Assembly: GCA_029959085.1 (NCBI GenBank)
Contig: JARWIR010000017.1
Location: forward strand, 23,425,507-23,489,506
DNA length: 64,000 nt
DNA from: Nemophila menziesii
Taxonomy: Eukaryota > Streptophyta > Magnoliopsida > Boraginales > Hydrophyllaceae
Direction of reading: 5' to 3'
Shown: in pieces, positions 1 through 11,174 of the stretch
Position numbering within the stretch: the stretch's first letter is position 1
Layout: every line of letters begins with the position of its first letter
Made by a program: the position numbers and the translations under genes
Notes under the pieces: generated by a model
Databases searched by the model: none
What the model saw: the letters and a program-made list of their open reading frames with translations, nothing else
Told to the model about the DNA's origin: nothing

Positions 1-2950
1 GGATCATCCTTGTCCCAAGATCTACAAAGTAAAACTAAAACTACCTCAAATTGCTCAAAGACATGAATAATATCATATAATATCTAAGAACTCAATATAA
101 GCTCAATAAAGGGACAATCCCATAGTCATAAAACAACCCAAAATTATATTTCAGAAGTATTAAATTATATCATACACATAAGACATCAAAGCCCCCAACT
201 CAAAGCATCGTCGTCTTGACAATGTAAGCACAAAATTAGGAAACCAAGAATTAACAAGTATCATGTAGAAACAATCAATGAATTCTAAGCAACGTAAAGA
301 TAACTTCTCATAAGTTTCATCCAAAAGTAATAACCCACAAAACACTAATCATAAAAATAACAACAATGTTAAAAGTTTCACAAAAAGTTAGCTTTGCAAT
401 GCAAAAGTCGTTCTTACTTGGCTCAAAGTGGTGACTATATAATGATCATCAAACCTTCCACGTCGTCTAATGGTCAACTCTCGTTCTTCCTTTCACTCAA
501 TTTGTACTCGACCACATATCTAAAGATCACAAGGTCTTTTCAGTTAATGTAAGGCTTGGGTGAGATATGATATATATGGACAATTTCAAGTGAACTTTTA
601 GTTCTCTCCTCACTAAACCAAACAAAATATATAACTAATAGCTCGAGTTTTTCTCTCATGGATATTCCTACTAGTCCTTTTTTTATGTATCACAAGCATC
701 CCCAGTTCCAAAGTATAATGATTCACATCCTCTTTTTATATGATGTTTCTACAAATATCACTAGCCTAATTCTTTTAATTTCTTTACTTTTGAGAGTCAA
801 GCATAAACTGAGTTTTCATGCATGGTTTTATGCTTGCTTATTGATTTTTCTCAAACTCTTTTTTTCTTTTCAGTTCTTCAATCTGACAAGGAATATAATA
901 ATATGCATCGTAATGTAGTACAAATACAAACTCAATACCCCCTTGTATCCTTTTTACACAAATACCCATCACCCCAAACTCAAGCTCAAAGACAGTTGAT
1001 CCTAAGGAATGGGGTTTCAATGTGGGTCATATGGTAAATTCCTACAATATAAGGGGTATAAGCTTCTAATGTGGCTAAAACTAAAAAGGCTCTAGGGTCA
1101 AAGGGCTAAGAGTAATACATAACATTCATTTGGACATAAATCTAAAGGGAACAAATGTCTTATCAAAGATCTGCATAGATAACTTCCCTAACCATGTGGT
1201 CTCATAAACTCTTTTACATCAAAGTTGTGAAGTTGGTATTCGACTTGGTTGGATCTCAAGTTTTATATAACTACTCACCTCTCACTTCATTCAACCTTTC
1301 CTTATAATGCATCGCTAACTAACACTCTGAGCCACACTAACACGTTTCAAACAAGTATTCAAACATAATATAGGTGTTTCTAAGGCACAAACCTAGTTGA
1401 TATCATTGAGTTATCTATGCATGCTTTTACGAGACACCCTTGTTCAACAAATATTATTAGTTAAACCCCTAATTCTATTTCTTACACAATTTTTTCTAAA
1501 AAAATTTAAAATAATTTAAAACACGTGAAACAGGGATGCGAACAACGAGTACCCCACCCACCAACTCAAATATGAGTCATGTCCCCATGACTCGAAAACA
1601 CTTAAAAGCTGTAAATTTAGAAATATACAACTAAACACATAAAAACAAATACAAGAAAGCAAATACTAGAAGGGATAGAAATATGTATCTCGAGGCTCAA
1701 GGCCCCGCGTTGCTTGATCTTATCACTCGAAAGAGGGTGACATAAAGTATTCATGTCCATGTGCATTGAAGAGAGATAGTGGTTGATAGAGTGCTTAACT
1801 TGGAAAAAACTACGTGGCTTTGCATGAACAGCCGCTAAATCCACATGTTTTCACTGTTGTCTCTAGAAAATATGGTTATGCTCGGAACTACTCTCAATTC
1901 AACTAGAAAATTCTGGTAGCAATTTGGTAGCAACCCTCAAGAAACCCACAACTCAAACTTCATCGCTCTCATAACCCACAATTTAAATCTTCACCAACTT
2001 ACATAACCACACCTAAAATTCACACACCCCCCCCCCCCCCCCCCTCAATTAATCACAAATACTCCAGTATTATACAATTTTTAACGGATGAATTTGATCT
2101 CGGAAATAGTAAATATTGCATCTCGGATGATCCCTCATGGTCCTAAAACTTTTTGTTTCTTCAAACCTTTACTTTTCGGGGTTAGGGTTTCGAAGGATCT
2201 TAGAAGAATTGTTAGATAATTTTATGTTTCCGTAATTTTGTTTGGTGTGGAATTGATCTTAGGATGAGAATATATGATGTGAGTTTGGTGTGTTATGATG
2301 TGGAAAAGATGAGTATTAAAAGGATTTATGATTTTTTTATTTTGTAAAAAAGGTGTTGGTTTTTAATTTGTTTATGGAATAGATTTGATGGACAAAAAAT
2401 ATTGGGTGAAGGTTTGTGATGATTTTAGGTAGACGCATGGTGATTGGTAACTTAATGATGGCGGAGGAAGCTTGAGGAGGTTTCATGGTGTTGTAGGGTT
2501 GTAGAGGGGAGGAAAGCAGAAGAAAAATAGGGTTAAGGTCTTGATTTCTATTACTTGGTCTTCTTCAAGTCGCGCACAACTCCCAGGTGTCGCACACCGT
2601 TTTCTTCTTGAACTCGGTCTGATGTCTATGGAATATTGACCCAGGGAGGCCTAAAAGTATTTGATATGAGGTGGCATACCGTAAGATGGCGTGGTATACC
2701 GTGATTCTTTTCGACATTGATTCTCAATGACTAAACAAATCAATCAGGTGACCCTGGTCGAAAAGTACGGTCCCACTGATTTGGGTTGTGGTATACCGCG
2801 GATGGGTGTGGTATACCGACCTTAACCAATCCCCATTAATTAAATAAATACATTTGGTGTTGTTATTCTTAGATTAGGTCCCCACATATTGTCGCCGATA
2901 TAAATACGATATACAGGATGGATCCGCGGTGTACCGTACCTTGCCTTTTT
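1..2950 (-). mobile_element. Truncated Athila-like Gypsy copy (LTR end plus 3' non-coding internal region)
   Basis: Positions 1-188 look like the outer end of an LTR (ending ACATCA). They are followed at 189-205 by a purine-rich tract on the minus strand (complement of CCCCCAACTCAAAG), the same LTR/polypurine junction seen at 17186 in the complete element. From 900 to 1150 the sequence parallels 18070-18250 (shared stretches around GCGGGTCATATGG-like and AATGTGGCTAAA), and from 2670 to 2940 it repeats the GGTATACCG motif seen at 19740-20030. No gag, protease or polymerase survives here. I infer a diverged, 5'-truncated relative of the 15662-24187 element whose remaining LTR lies left of the window. 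The right limit is approximate. Confidence 0.6.
2027..2044. repeat. Poly-C tract, about 18 bases
   Basis: An uninterrupted C homopolymer lies inside the truncated Gypsy copy. Its length may be unreliable because homopolymers are prone to assembly error. Confidence 0.9.
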
Positions 2951-3047
2951 TTTGTTCTCATGTGTTACCTAAATTCCATCTAGTACCACAGATTCGTTGT
3001 CTACAATATTACCGTGATTTGTGCTTTTGTACAATATGTTTTTACAG

Positions 3048-3290
3048 GTCTTTGATGGCAAATTTACCTGTTCATTGCCGAAATGAGGAGCTGGCTTTCG
3101 AAGTTCCCTTCCTGGAAGGTTAACTTCGTTAATAGGAAACTTAATAACGTCACGGACCTTATGGCTAAGTGTGCAAGACGAAATATCGACATCTCTACTT
3201 GGAAGAATGGTTCTTTAAGTGATTTTTATTTTTTCCTTAAATCTTTGTATAAACGTTCTTAAATTGTTATTTTTTTTTTTTAAAAAAAAG
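3048..3290 (+). pseudogene. LINE 3' end, RNase H-like tail fragment
   Basis: The reading frame from about 3088 gives a fragment with the pattern VNFVNRKLNNVTDLMAKCAR. This matches the end of the reverse-transcriptase-like RNase H domain (RVT_3) of plant LINEs, where an N-x-x-x-D-x-x-A-K motif is usual. It is followed by a short tail and A/T-rich sequence. Nothing of the reverse transcriptase or endonuclease is present, so this is a 5'-truncated, dead insertion. Confidence 0.6.
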
Positions 3291-3612
3291 TACAATCTGT
3301 TTTCACTTCTTTGTCTGGCATGAACATAGAGGTCCCAAAAGAATTTGAATAACTACTGAAATAATATACACTAACCAAAAAGTTGGAAAGATTTGGGTTT
3401 TACGGCTTTGACCTTGGGTTAAAGAACCGTTTTTGTTTCCGCGAAAGAAAAAATCTAAAAGAAAATATGGGGTATATATGTAACTAAACGAAATAAAAGG
3501 GGTCTGTGTGTAATAAAGTACTAGTAATCTCAATTTGGTCTGGGAAAAAAACATTATCTCTCATTTTCACAGACACAGACAAACATGAGAAGATGAATTA
3601 TGCAATCTAAGA

Positions 3613-5341
3613 ATGGCCCGTCCTCTTCTCCGTAGACTCTCCTTGCTTTCACTTCTAAAGCCTCCCTCTTTCAGGTACACTCTCTCTCATATAAATGTAG
3701 AAAATATATATTGTTTGCAAATAATAATAAAGTAAACATCCTATCCCCTCCGCTGCTACTTCGACTTTCAAACCCTAACTAGCAGCAAAAGAAGCAGAAG
3801 AAGAGTCAATGGCCAAGTCAAAGAATCACACAGCTCACGATCAGTCCTTCAAGGCTCAACACCAAGATTGTAGAATCTGCTGGAGAAGAGTAGATTTTGT
3901 CGTAATTTAAAAAGCCCCATTTGTTTAAAATGGTTGTTTCTTCTTTTAATGTTTTAAATTTTTTTGGTATTTTAGTGTTTCAGTTGTGATGATATTGTTT
4001 TAAGGATTATAAAAGATGTTAATGTGATGAATTTAAGCTACTAGATCACTTTATATCATTCTGTTGATGCTTAAAACAAATAAAATAAGAAGTATACATG
4101 AAGATATTACTTTTTTATGGTCTTTTAGGTCAATTGTTCAAAGCCCAGAATCGATTTTGGCCTTCTCAAGGCCTGCGATAATTAAACAATTAGAAAATCC
4201 AAGAAATGCTTTGTCATATTATTTAGTATTGAACAAATTAAGAAGCTTCAGCAGCTGCAAAGGCAGCTATGGTTCAGTGAGCTTTGTGATATCACCTGAG
4301 GGAAAACCCAAGTTTGAAACTCGCGAAATTGAGCCACCAACAAAGGATAAATGGCTGACAAAGAAGAGATTAAAGATTAAACGAAAAAGAGAGAAGAAGA
4401 TTAGAACATTTGCTAATAAAAGAGACCCTAGAAGGCTTACCGTTAAAGGGAGAAAGGTTAAGCAAAGGTTCGCTAATGCCGAGGAAAGAATCAATTATAA
4501 GCTTGAAAGAGTAAGCTCAAAAAATTTAATCTTTTTTTACTTCCCCAAGTTGTATAAGGCTTTAATTAGTTGATACTTTTTCTTGCAGGCTAAAGTTAAG
4601 GAAGCCTTATTAATTGAACGGCTTAAACGTTACGAAGTTCCGAAAGCTCAAGGTCCTATTGTTGAGCCACATGAATTAACAGGTGAGGAACGATTTTACA
4701 TGAAAAAAATGGCCCAGAAAAAGTCCAATTACGTACCAATTGGTGTACGAGGTGTATTTGGAGGTGTTATACTTAATATGCATTTACATTGGAAAAGACA
4801 CGAGACTGTAAAAGTCATTTGTAAGCCTTGTAAAGATGGTCAAGTACAAGAATATGCAAACGAAATTGCGAGATTAAGTGGTGGAATTCCAATTCAAATT
4901 ATTGGTGATGATACAATTGTTTTTTACCGTGGTAAAAATTATGTTCAACCAGAAGTGATGTCACCTATTGATACATTGTCTAAAAAAAGGGTGAGCTTTT
5001 ATTTGATTTATTGTTTCCGAGTATAAATTCATGATATTAATCTCATTTTTTTTCAGGCATTGGAAAAGTCTAAGTATGAACAGTCACTTGAATCTGTAAG
5101 ACGATTTATTGCTATTTCGGAGAAAGAATTAGAGCTGTATTTTAGACATATTGCATTATATGGGGACCCAAATGATAGGAATCCACATAGTGTTTTTAAT
5201 TACTCGAGAAAAAATGCGAGAGAGCTAAAAAGGGTAAAAGATAGTTGTTCAGATACTGATGAATTTGCTAGCACGGAACAGAATCGAACTGCAGTGTTGG
5301 ATATTAGTAACGGAAATTCTGAAAAAGAAGAATTTGTTTGA
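3613..5341 (+). CDS. Single CRM-domain RNA-binding protein, organelle group II intron splicing type
   Basis: Four exons join in frame: 3613-3674, 4129-4510, 4589-4990 and 5057-5341. All introns are GT-AG, and the product is 376 residues. The N-terminus is Arg/Ser/Leu-rich and acid-free, like a mitochondrial or plastid transit peptide. Residues about 95-150 are strongly basic. The CRM (YhbY-like) domain spans about 178-272, with the loop GVRG at 200-203 followed by VFGGV, and ends with FYRGKNYVQPE. A charged, probably helical tail follows. CRM proteins bind RNA through a KH-like fold and help splice organelle group II introns. Length and the single domain resemble the CFM6/CFM9 group rather than CRS1 or CAF proteins with two or more CRM domains. 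The target intron and the organelle cannot be told from sequence. An eL29 fragment lies in intron 1. Confidence 0.88.
3809..3910 (+). pseudogene. Ribosomal protein eL29 5' fragment inside intron 1 of the CRM gene
   Basis: An ATG at 3809 opens MAKSKNHTAHDQSFKA, which matches the highly conserved start of eukaryotic ribosomal protein eL29. The frame then runs into unrelated residues and stops at 3908-3910 after 33 codons, about half the normal length. The purine-rich leader just before it (AGCAAAAGAAGCAGAAG) looks like a native 5' UTR. The rest of eL29 is not seen nearby. I read it as a captured or duplicated gene fragment now sitting in the CRM gene intron. A cryptic alternative first exon is possible. 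Confidence 0.72.
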
Positions 5342-5700
5342 AGTGAAAAAATTTGAAGTTTTGAAGGGTTTTTTGTGTTGAAAGATTTTATGTATACATA
5401 GGCTTTCTTTCTAGTTCATTATCTGTATAAGAATAACTTATTAGTGGTCTGTGTTTATTTTTCTTCCTGTAATCAGAAAATGAGCGAAAAAAATAAAAAC
5501 AAAGCAGGTAAAACATGAAGATGGCTTAATTTGCTGTTGCATAGTTAAAATACCTCTTACCCACATGGGAATTAATTTAATTAATTCAACAGCTCCTGGA
5601 ATGGAGCATTTAAAACGTGTCATACACAGGTGGAACAAATGGTACTATAAGTGCAGATGTGGGAATTAATACAGGAGACACTACACTGATCAAACAATGG
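5342..5700. other. 3' UTR and downstream flank of the CRM gene
   Basis: T-rich sequence follows the TGA at 5339-5341. No separate gene is visible. Transcript ends probably fall in the first 150-200 bases. Confidence 0.5.
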
Positions 5701-5714
5701 TTAGAAGGCTATTT

Positions 5715-5818
5715 AACAGCCAAGAATTTTAGGTATTGGTTGATGGTTTGTAGTAGGTTAGTTTGAAATGTATTAAGCGTCCAAAAAAAAAAAAAAAAAA
5801 AAAAAACAGCCAAGAATT
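5715..5818 (+). mobile_element. Very short LINE/SINE 3'-end insertion with poly-A tail and 14-bp TSD
   Basis: The 14-mer AACAGCCAAGAATT occurs at 5715-5728 and again at 5805-5818. Between them lie about 54 bases of sequence and a run of about 22 A. A poly-A tail abutting a long direct repeat is the signature of target-primed reverse transcription, so this is an extremely 5'-truncated retroposon. Confidence 0.85.
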
Positions 5819-6317
5819 ATTTAGGCGGGATTGAATGTCCTATCATTTTTACGGCTGTGATTTGGATAATTTGGAGAGGAAATTATATATTAAGACCCAA
5901 AAGTTGAAAACTTTGTAATATAAATTTTAGTTGGCAAAAATTATTTTTTAAGTCCCAATTTTAATTGCCTGGTTGGATTTTTTACCTCTTTACCTCTGTT
6001 CTTATTAGGTACGGACCTAACCCGAGTTTTATCGTGATCTAAATTATAAAGTAATAGGTACGGATCCAATACATTTTTTTTTACAATGGGTTTTTTAAGT
6101 CTTTTTTACTAAGTCTTTTATCTCTTATAGTCATATGAGGCCAGACCCATACCCTTCAAATTGTTTTTGGGCTGTACCCATTAAGAATAACTTTGTAACT
6201 ATTAAGAATAACTTTAAATATACAAAGTGGATTATTTTTATTATGTTTGTACTGCACAAATACCCTATATAGGGCTGGCCCATGATACATCTATATGGGC
6301 CTAGCCCATTTCGCATT

Positions 6318-7060
6318 TCAGTAAAAAAAAATTAATCCACCAACTGGATTTGCATCTTCGCTTCTCGGTGGTGGTGGTGGTGGGATTAGACAGAGAACAA
6401 GGAGGGTCTGGGTGGTTGGGTTATTAACAGAGATGAAGGAGAGGGAGACCGATGGTGGTGGATTCACGCTAAGCTGACCAGCGGCGACGAGGTGACGCGG
6501 CGGGAGGGGGGGGTCTTCCAGTGACGGCGTTCTCGTGCGTAAGCGGAGTTCTGGTGCAGCAGCGGGGGCGTCACTGTGCAACAGAGGTAGAGGCAGTGCA
6601 GTAGTTTTCGTTGGTGGTGATGGTGTGCAGCAGTGGTGAAGCAGTGGTGGTGGATCTCGATGGCTACGTTCTGCAGCGGCAAATCTGACAATGGCGGCTG
6701 TGGTGGAGGTCAGAAATGGGTCGCGGAGATGGGTGGGGGTGGTGTTCTGCAACTCGCGCAGGTGGTGGTGATATTGGTGGTGAGTGGCAGATCTGCGAGG
6801 GTGGTGGTTCGGTGCTGGATCGGGTTTCAGGGGCTGGGGGAGGGTGGAGGCGCGATGTTCAGGGGGTGGTGTTGGTGGTCTGCAGAGACTAAGAAGGAGG
6901 AGATGGGATGGGAGTGTGGTGGCGCGGTGGCTCGGTGATGCAGTGGGTAGTGAAGCAGAGAGAGGATGGTGGTGAGGGATGAGAGAGAGTGAGGATGGTG
7001 GTGGTGATGGATGTAGGGCGGTGATGGTGGGGCTCGGTGATGGTGGTGTGTCGCCGGGGT

Positions 7061-7096
<36 letters not shown>

Positions 7097-7180
7097 GGAT
7101 GGTGGGGTCTCGATACCTTAATGTGGTTTTGGGGGAGGGTTGTCTTCTTTCAGTATATGTTAGGGGTTGAGGGGGCATTT
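6318..7180. repeat. GGT/GGTG-rich low-complexity block with (AG)n
   Basis: Trinucleotide-biased, purine-skewed DNA on the plus strand, ending in a pure AG run at about 7064-7093. It leaves a long Pro/His/Ser-rich open frame on the minus strand, but the composition alone explains that frame. I see no domain, splice-site pattern or similarity that supports a gene. Confidence 0.6.
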
Positions 7181-7269
7181 TAGCCTTTTACTTGGTCTGG
7201 TTAGAGTAGTAAAGGGATAGTTAGGTTTGGGACTTAAAATACAAATTGTAAAGGCTATGGGCCTTATAA

Positions 7270-8000
7270 TATAAATGCCCCTAATTTGGACTAGAAGAAA
7301 CGCAGTGATATTTAGCGAAACAAGGACAACACCGCGGTTAATTGGAATAAAAGAAGATATAATGAGTTTAGCCGCAGACTTTATTTTGGCTTTGGGGAAA
7401 AGAAACCGATGGTGGGATAATAAAGTCAACAAGGAACATTATGATAAGATGGGTTAAGCCTATAGGTTGCGATAAATTTAATGTGGATGGTAGCAATAAT
7501 GGAATTAAAGGCGCAACCGGAATCAGAGGTATTGCGAGGGATGGTAATGGTACTTTAGTTGGGGGTTCTCAGGTCTGTGCATAGCGGATTCTCCCTTTGT
7601 GTCGGAACTCTTTGCGCTTCATTATGGGTTGAGGTGGGCGGTAAATAAAAGATATAAAAAGCTCTATATCGAGATTGATCCGAATGAGTTTCATGCGGTA
7701 GTGAAAGGCGGTGGGAGTTCAAGTAATTGATTCTCGCAAATAGGGCATGAATGTTGGGATATTGTACAAGCTCATCCGAATTTCGAACTTAATCACATAT
7801 ATCGAAGCTAACTAGTGTGTGGATTAGTTAGCAAGTAAGGGAGCAAATGACACTTCGGATCGAAGGGAGTTAGAAGACCCCTTATCACAATAGATAGGAG
7901 TGGTAGTGTGACTCCTAGGATTATATTAGATTCTCATTAAGGTGTAGTGAGTTTTATTTGATTTATTTTTTAACAACGGCTTTTAAGTCTCTCATGTATA
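7270..8000 (+). pseudogene. LINE 3' portion, RNase H-like (RVT_3) domain, decayed
   Basis: Broken frames give WTRRNAVIFSET (the W-x-x-R-N motif just before the RNase H domain of plant LINEs), then KFNVDGSNNGIKGATGIRGI and SELFALHYGLRWAV, typical of RVT_3 (first catalytic Asp and the E-x-x-A-L helix). At least four stops or frameshifts interrupt it. The end near 7980-8000 is T/A-rich. It is a 5'-truncated LINE copy. Confidence 0.75.
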
Positions 8001-8804
8001 AAAAAGTTAGAATAATTAAAACAAATTTGGGTATAATTTCAAGTTTTGGATAGATTAAAAGTCGTAAAAAATACATATAAAGGTAGCTATATAGGGTCGG
8101 GGTAGGAGGGAGCAGTTAATACTTAGGTTTTGAAAAACTATTATATTACGTAAAACCCATGTTTGAAAATATTTAAGAACTTAGATCACATGTTCTCAAA
8201 AAATAAAGAATTTATTAAAGTGAGTGACTTAGAGGGACGATCCCAGTCGCTCTTAATGTAGAGTATCCGGGAAATAAGATAAATCAAACCGATAACTTGA
8301 ACTTTACCGAGTATTCTAACGTTTAAATCCCAATCATGAAATTAGTATTAGGCAAGTTGATGTAAAGGTGTTATTAAGGCATCTTAACATATATCCTTAT
8401 TACTCATCTTTAGACTAAGTAGAGTAGTATGGTTTAGAATATATAAGTAAGTGTTATATAAATAGAGCCATTTATTAAAGATAATCTATTGAGAAATTTA
8501 TTTGTGATATGAACAGAGAGAATATTAGAGAATAGAAATTCAATGAGCTTGATTACAAGTTTTTGAGTTGAATTGAATACTCACACATGAGTTTATAACA
8601 CTAATTCTTGGATATTCAATCCCTAAGAATATATCTTGTTATAACCTTCCTAAAAAGACCTAACAAGAAAATCTAGTGAAAGAAATAGAATATATTTCTT
8701 TATACACTTTCTAAACTATCACTTTGGACATTGTTATTAGGAAAACCTATTAGGATAAAATCTTGTTGAAAGAAAAATAGTGTAATTTGTATTTGTCTCC
8801 CCTT
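8000..8804 (-). mobile_element. Probable decayed 3' LTR/flank of the minus-strand Copia element
   Basis: Just outside the Copia RNase H end, the minus strand has a purine tract (AAGAAGGGGAGA, about 8798-8809) and then AT-rich sequence without coding capacity, as expected of a polypurine tract and old 3' LTR. The other boundary could not be fixed. Confidence 0.4.
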
Positions 8805-8963
8805 CTTGTCAGTATCTCAAGAAAGATCTTGAAATCGTCGCATGCCAAACTTGTATATCAATTTCTCAAATGTAGATGTAGGTAATGACTCTGTGAATAA
8901 ATCAACCAAATTGTCACTTTCCCAAACTTGATGAACATCTATTTCACATTTTGTTTTGAAGGG

Positions 8964-9891
8964 AGATGTGTTGGAATTATTAAATGAATGATTATTTAAT
9001 TTATTAATTCTTTCATGTTCATGGGAGAAGTGGGAAAAACTATTTGTGTTCAAATAGTCTCACCTTAATTTTTGTGGAAAAAAATATTGGAATTACTAAA
9101 ATTCAAGAGCTTTACTTTATTAATTCTTTATTTCTCTTGGGAAAAGTGAGAAAACTTTTTATGTGTTAAAAATTCTCACCTAGAAAATGAAGAAGAAAAT
9201 AAAAGCAAAAACCGACAAAAATTAATGGTAGCGGTTTCGGAAGTTACAAGACTTGGTGAAAGAAAACGGTTAGCTTTAATGACCATTGAAGAGGCATTAA
9301 AGTGACGGTTTTTTGTCTTGCCACAAGACTTGATAAAGAAAAAACGGACGACTTTAATATGAGCATTAATGTGACGGTTTTCTTGTCTTGCTTTTTCTTC
9401 TATAAATAGTGACTTTGTCACTTTCATTTCAAGAGGAGAAGAAAAAAGATTATTCTTGAGAGAATGGAAAAATCTAGAGAGAATAGAAAGGAAAAAAGTT
9501 ATTCTTGAGAGAATAGAGAATAGAATATAAAGAACTAAGAATTTAGAATAATAGGAAACTCTTCTCTCCATGATTAGTCAGATATTTTTTTTTGACATAG
9601 AGATTAGAGGGATACAATTGTTAGAGATACCGGTTTTACCGGAATATCTTTTTAAACGCCGCTACACTTTTTCCTAGTGTATTTGTATCCGTTTCCTTTT
9701 TCTCTAAATTTTCGTGTAAGTTCTAATTATCTATTTTTCCATGTAATAGTTGTAGTATTACATACTTTAGATACATTTATATTCTTGTTATTCCTTTTTC
9801 TTGTAATAGTGGTTGTATTACTTTCTTTTGGAATATATTTATATGAAATCCATTTTTTTCAGTGATATTGTTAGATTTTTCCAACAAGATG
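8964..9891 (+). mobile_element. Solo Copia-type LTR with 5-bp TSD (AGATG)
   Basis: The LTR is 8969-9886 (918 bp). It begins TGTTGGAATT and ends TTTTTCCAACA, near-perfect inverted ends. AGATG flanks it at 8964-8968 and 9887-9891. A TATA-like CTATAAATAG near 9400 places its promoter on the plus strand. No internal domain remains, so it arose by recombination between two LTRs. It is younger than the Copia pseudogene it interrupts. Confidence 0.92.
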
Positions 9892-11174
9892 TACTTGGTT
9901 CAGACACCTTTGATGAAACCTCTTTTGACTTGGGCTATACAAGCAACATTATCTTCGTATAATATTATTGGATTTCGTTAGTTTGTCGAAAGATTGAATT
10001 ACCCTTGAATACGTTGAGCCAATGATCTTAACCGAACGCATTCTCGGCTTGCCTCATGAAGTGAAAGTATCTCAACATTATTTAAAGATATAGCGATAAT
10101 GGTTTGTTTTGTAGAGCGTCATGAGATATCCAGTTTTCGACCTTTCTTATGCGGGTCAGATAATATACAACATCCACATAACCATTCGATTCAGATTTTT
10201 TATGTTTTGATTATAACAATCTCATATCATGAGTTCCACTTATATAACGGAGTATGTGTTTAATGTCTTCCAGTGTCTCATTGTTGGTGCGGAACTGTAT
10301 CTTGATAACAAATTTACACTAAATAAATATCTGGACGAGTGTAATTAGAAAGATACATTAATGAACCAATAGCACTAAGATATGGTACTTTTGGGCCAAA
10401 TTTTCTCCGTTATCTTCACGTGGACGAAAAATATACTTTTGTGGATCAAGTGAACGTACATCCATTTTTGAACTCAATGGATGAAATTTATCATATTGAA
10501 TCGCTTAAGGATTTTTTGACATAAGTTGGTTGGTGGACAAATGTCAAATATTTAATTTGCAAGTCGAGGCAAAATTTTGTTTAGCAAGATCTTTCGTTTC
10601 AAATTCCTTGCATAAATAAGTTGATGATGTTGTGAGCTCTTTAACAGTCCCTATTATATTTAAATCATCAACATCGACCGCAATAATAACAAATCTAAAG
10701 TTAGACTTTTTAATGAAAACACATGGACTATTAGGATTGTTAACATATCCTTCTTTTAGAAGGTATGTACTAACATGATTATACCACATTCATCCAAATT
10801 ATTTTAATCCATACAAGGATCTTTGTAATTTTATTGGGTAATTTTCCCGTGGGTATGCACTATATACTTAAGGTATTTTTAATCACTGTGGGATTTTCAT
10901 TAAAATATCACTATTGAGTGATCCATAGAGGTAAGTTGTTACCACACCCATAAAATATATATGAATTCTTTCAGCAACTACCAATTAAGCTAAATTCTAA
11001 GAGTAATTGCATCCACCACAGGAGAGTATGTTTCTTCATACTCAATCCCAGGTCTTTGTGAGAAACCTTGTGCTACAAGTTGTGTCTTGTATATTACAAT
11101 CTCATTGTTTTCATTACTCTTTCGTATGAATGCCCATTTGTATCCTATAGGTCTTACATTTTCCCGGGGTTTGG

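Noticed and set aside
6318..7178. 286-codon minus-strand frame rich in Pro, His and Ser
   Set aside because: It is the complement of GGT/GGTG and AG simple repeats. Several frames are open here for compositional reasons and no domain is visible.
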